A DNA stretch of 23,010 nt from Jimgerdemannia flammicorona (taxonomy: Eukaryota > Mucoromycota > Endogonomycetes > Endogonales > Endogonaceae), in contig RBNI01001329.1 in the NCBI GenBank assembly GCA_003990745.1, positions 1 to 23,010 of the forward strand, given 5' to 3'. Of the stretch, positions 21,745 to 23,010 are shown piece after piece. Position numbers and translations under genes: made by a program. Under the pieces are notes generated by a model. It saw nothing but the letters and a program-made list of their open reading frames with translations, was not told the DNA's origin and did no database searches. Numbering within the stretch: position 1 is the stretch's first letter; the number at the start of each line of letters is the position of its first letter.

Positions 21745-22951
21745 GAAAATCTGACAAGCCACACATACCTCCTGCCCTGCTTCAATGAAGCGACCTCCCG
21801 CCTCAAAGATTCAATCTCCTTCTCCATGTCAACTTCCCGTTGCTTGAGCCCGCCGATATAATCGACGGCTGTAATGTTAGGAAATGAGGGAAAGGAACGG
21901 GAAAACACGAAAAAAAAATAAAAAATTAAGACATAAACATTTTACGAAATAGCCTGTTCCTATGATTACCACCCTTAAAACATGGGTCCAGTTTAATGTA
22001 TCCACCTCATTAGTGCATATGACCATATGCAATATTATGCAATATATATATACTCGACTCAATAAGTAAATAAAAGTCAGCCCACATATCCCAAAACTCA
22101 CCTTTCGTCAGTATCTCCCACTTGCTCGTCTTCATGCTCTTCTCCACCGGTAACGAATCTCTCAGCTCATCAAACAATTCCTTCATCTCCTTCCTCCTCT
22201 TCCTCTCTGCTAGCTTGTGACTGACCCTCAATTCAGGCGACCTCGAATACGGCGTTTCCGGCTTGGACGACCCAGGAGATCCAGGAGACGGGGCGATCGC
22301 GCCGCCGGGTCCGCCCTGCGATCCCGCGAGGCCATCCTGCGGGTACGCGTATGGGTGGGACCCGTGGTGGTGCGGAGCGAGGTAGGAGGGTTGAGAGGAC
22401 CGGTATTTGTCGAGCTCCATAGGCATGGCACCGCTGGGGCTGGTGGGGTCATGGTCGTGATAGCCATCTGGGCCTCCGTGATGCCGCGAGAGAGTGACGG
22501 CAGGCATGGAGGCGCGGCGGGTGATGATGGGGGCGGCGGACTCGGCGGCGAGCATGGAGGCACGGCGGGAGCTAAGGCGTGGAGAGATATGGTGGTGATT
22601 GGAGGGCTGGTTCGAGCCGTTAGAGGCATGGAGCTCCGAGATCATGGCGAGATGTTTGAGGGGCTGTTGTGAGTGATCGACGTCCTCGATGGCCAATTTT
22701 GGAAGAACGTTGTTGGTTGAAGTTGATGAGGACGAGGTCGATGATGAAGGTACAGGTGGGCTTGACGGCGCCGAATATGAGTTTCGTCGCTCGTTCTCGT
22801 GTATCGCTGGGAAGTGGAAATCGACTGAGAATACGAGAACAGTGGAAAAAAGGGGGGTTTTTTTTTTCTTGTGAGTATAATAAGTTTGCTTGAAAAACCG
22901 ATCAGACCCATTGTGTACATCACTGATTTCATCACCATGTAAGGGATCCAT
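21626..22951 (-). CDS. bHLH leucine-zipper transcription factor
   Basis: A nuclear DNA-binding protein on the minus strand. Exon 1 is 22951-22102, exon 2 is 21868-21769 and exon 3 is 21629-21626. Intron 1 (22101-21869) reads AAAG|GTGAGT...ATTACAG|CC and joins KWEILTK to AVDYIGG. Intron 2 (21768-21630) reads AG|GTATGT...TTCGGCAG|C and leaves a 4-nt last exon giving serine and TAA. The product is 317 aa. The N-terminal three quarters is low complexity (Ser, Pro, His, Gly). The bHLH starts near 244 with [20 protein letters not shown]. His, Glu and Arg at basic positions 5, 9 and 13 mark the class that binds CACGTG E-boxes. Helix 2 runs into a zipper-like coiled coil ([13 protein letters not shown]). 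A further optional phase-1 intron, 22935-22807 (G|GTGATG...TTCCCAG|C), would remove a pyrimidine-rich stretch and give 274 aa. The target genes are unknown. Confidence 0.9.
21706..21742. repeat. (AC)n microsatellite in bHLH intron 2
   Basis: About 18 AC dinucleotides, read as (GT)n on the gene strand, inside the 139-nt intron. The upstream part of the intron supplies a normal GTATGT donor, and the repeat offers many additional GT dinucleotides. Confidence 0.95.
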
Positions 22952-23010
22952 CTTGCGCCCTCCCCCCCCCCCAAAGCCCCTTATTCTCCTTTAATTAATA
23001 CACACGTATA
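22952..23010. promoter_or_regulatory. start-proximal upstream region of bHLH gene
   Basis: Only 59 bp upstream of the proposed ATG fall in the window. They contain a run of about 12 C on the plus strand (about 22962-22973), which is poly-G on the gene strand, and AT-rich sequence at the edge. No TATA box or other site can be assigned. Confidence 0.3.

Overview
The window looks like nuclear DNA from a filamentous fungus, most likely an early-diverging Mucoromycota lineage. This placement is inferred from short GT-AG introns (100-139 nt), the wording of a bHLH-zipper transcription factor at the right end, a giant sacsin-type ATPase gene with a recent degenerate copy, and many long A/T homopolymers. 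No bacterial operon features, rRNA, convincing tRNA, CRISPR array or complete transposon were seen.

Most of the window (1 to about 20040) is a decayed tandem array. Its repeating unit is a sacsin-like/BTB gene on the minus strand, head-to-head with a small plus-strand gene recognised here as SEM1/DSS1, a 19S proteasome lid subunit. At least three units are represented. (i) At 1-700 lies only the 5' flank of a unit whose sacsin gene is off the left edge, followed by SEM1 copy A (972-1475, pseudogene). (ii) At 2815-7846 is a broken sacsin-BTB pseudogene with a 3.4-kb internal deletion and many frameshifts, followed by its shortened 5' flank and SEM1 copy B (8404-8893, apparently inactivated by an AG to AA acceptor change). 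(iii) At 10377-19043 is an intact three-exon gene whose spliced product is 2817 aa: two sacsin-type Hsp90-like ATPase modules and a C-terminal BTB/POZ domain. Its 5' flank (19044 to about 20040) carries a perfect TGACGTCA site 71 bp before the ATG. After about 20040 the array homology stops.

The right end (20041-23010) is unrelated. It holds about 1.6 kb without a recognisable gene, including two long A tracts, then a minus-strand bHLH leucine-zipper gene (21626-22951) whose last coding exon is only 4 nt and whose second intron holds an (AC)n microsatellite.

The biological theme is protein quality control. A predicted chaperone-like ATPase is fused to a BTB domain, a CUL3-type ubiquitin ligase adaptor module in known families, and sits divergently beside a proteasome subunit gene. 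That the two genes work together is an inference from domains and arrangement. The array shows how one intact copy and several ruins arose by duplication, deletion and homopolymer growth.
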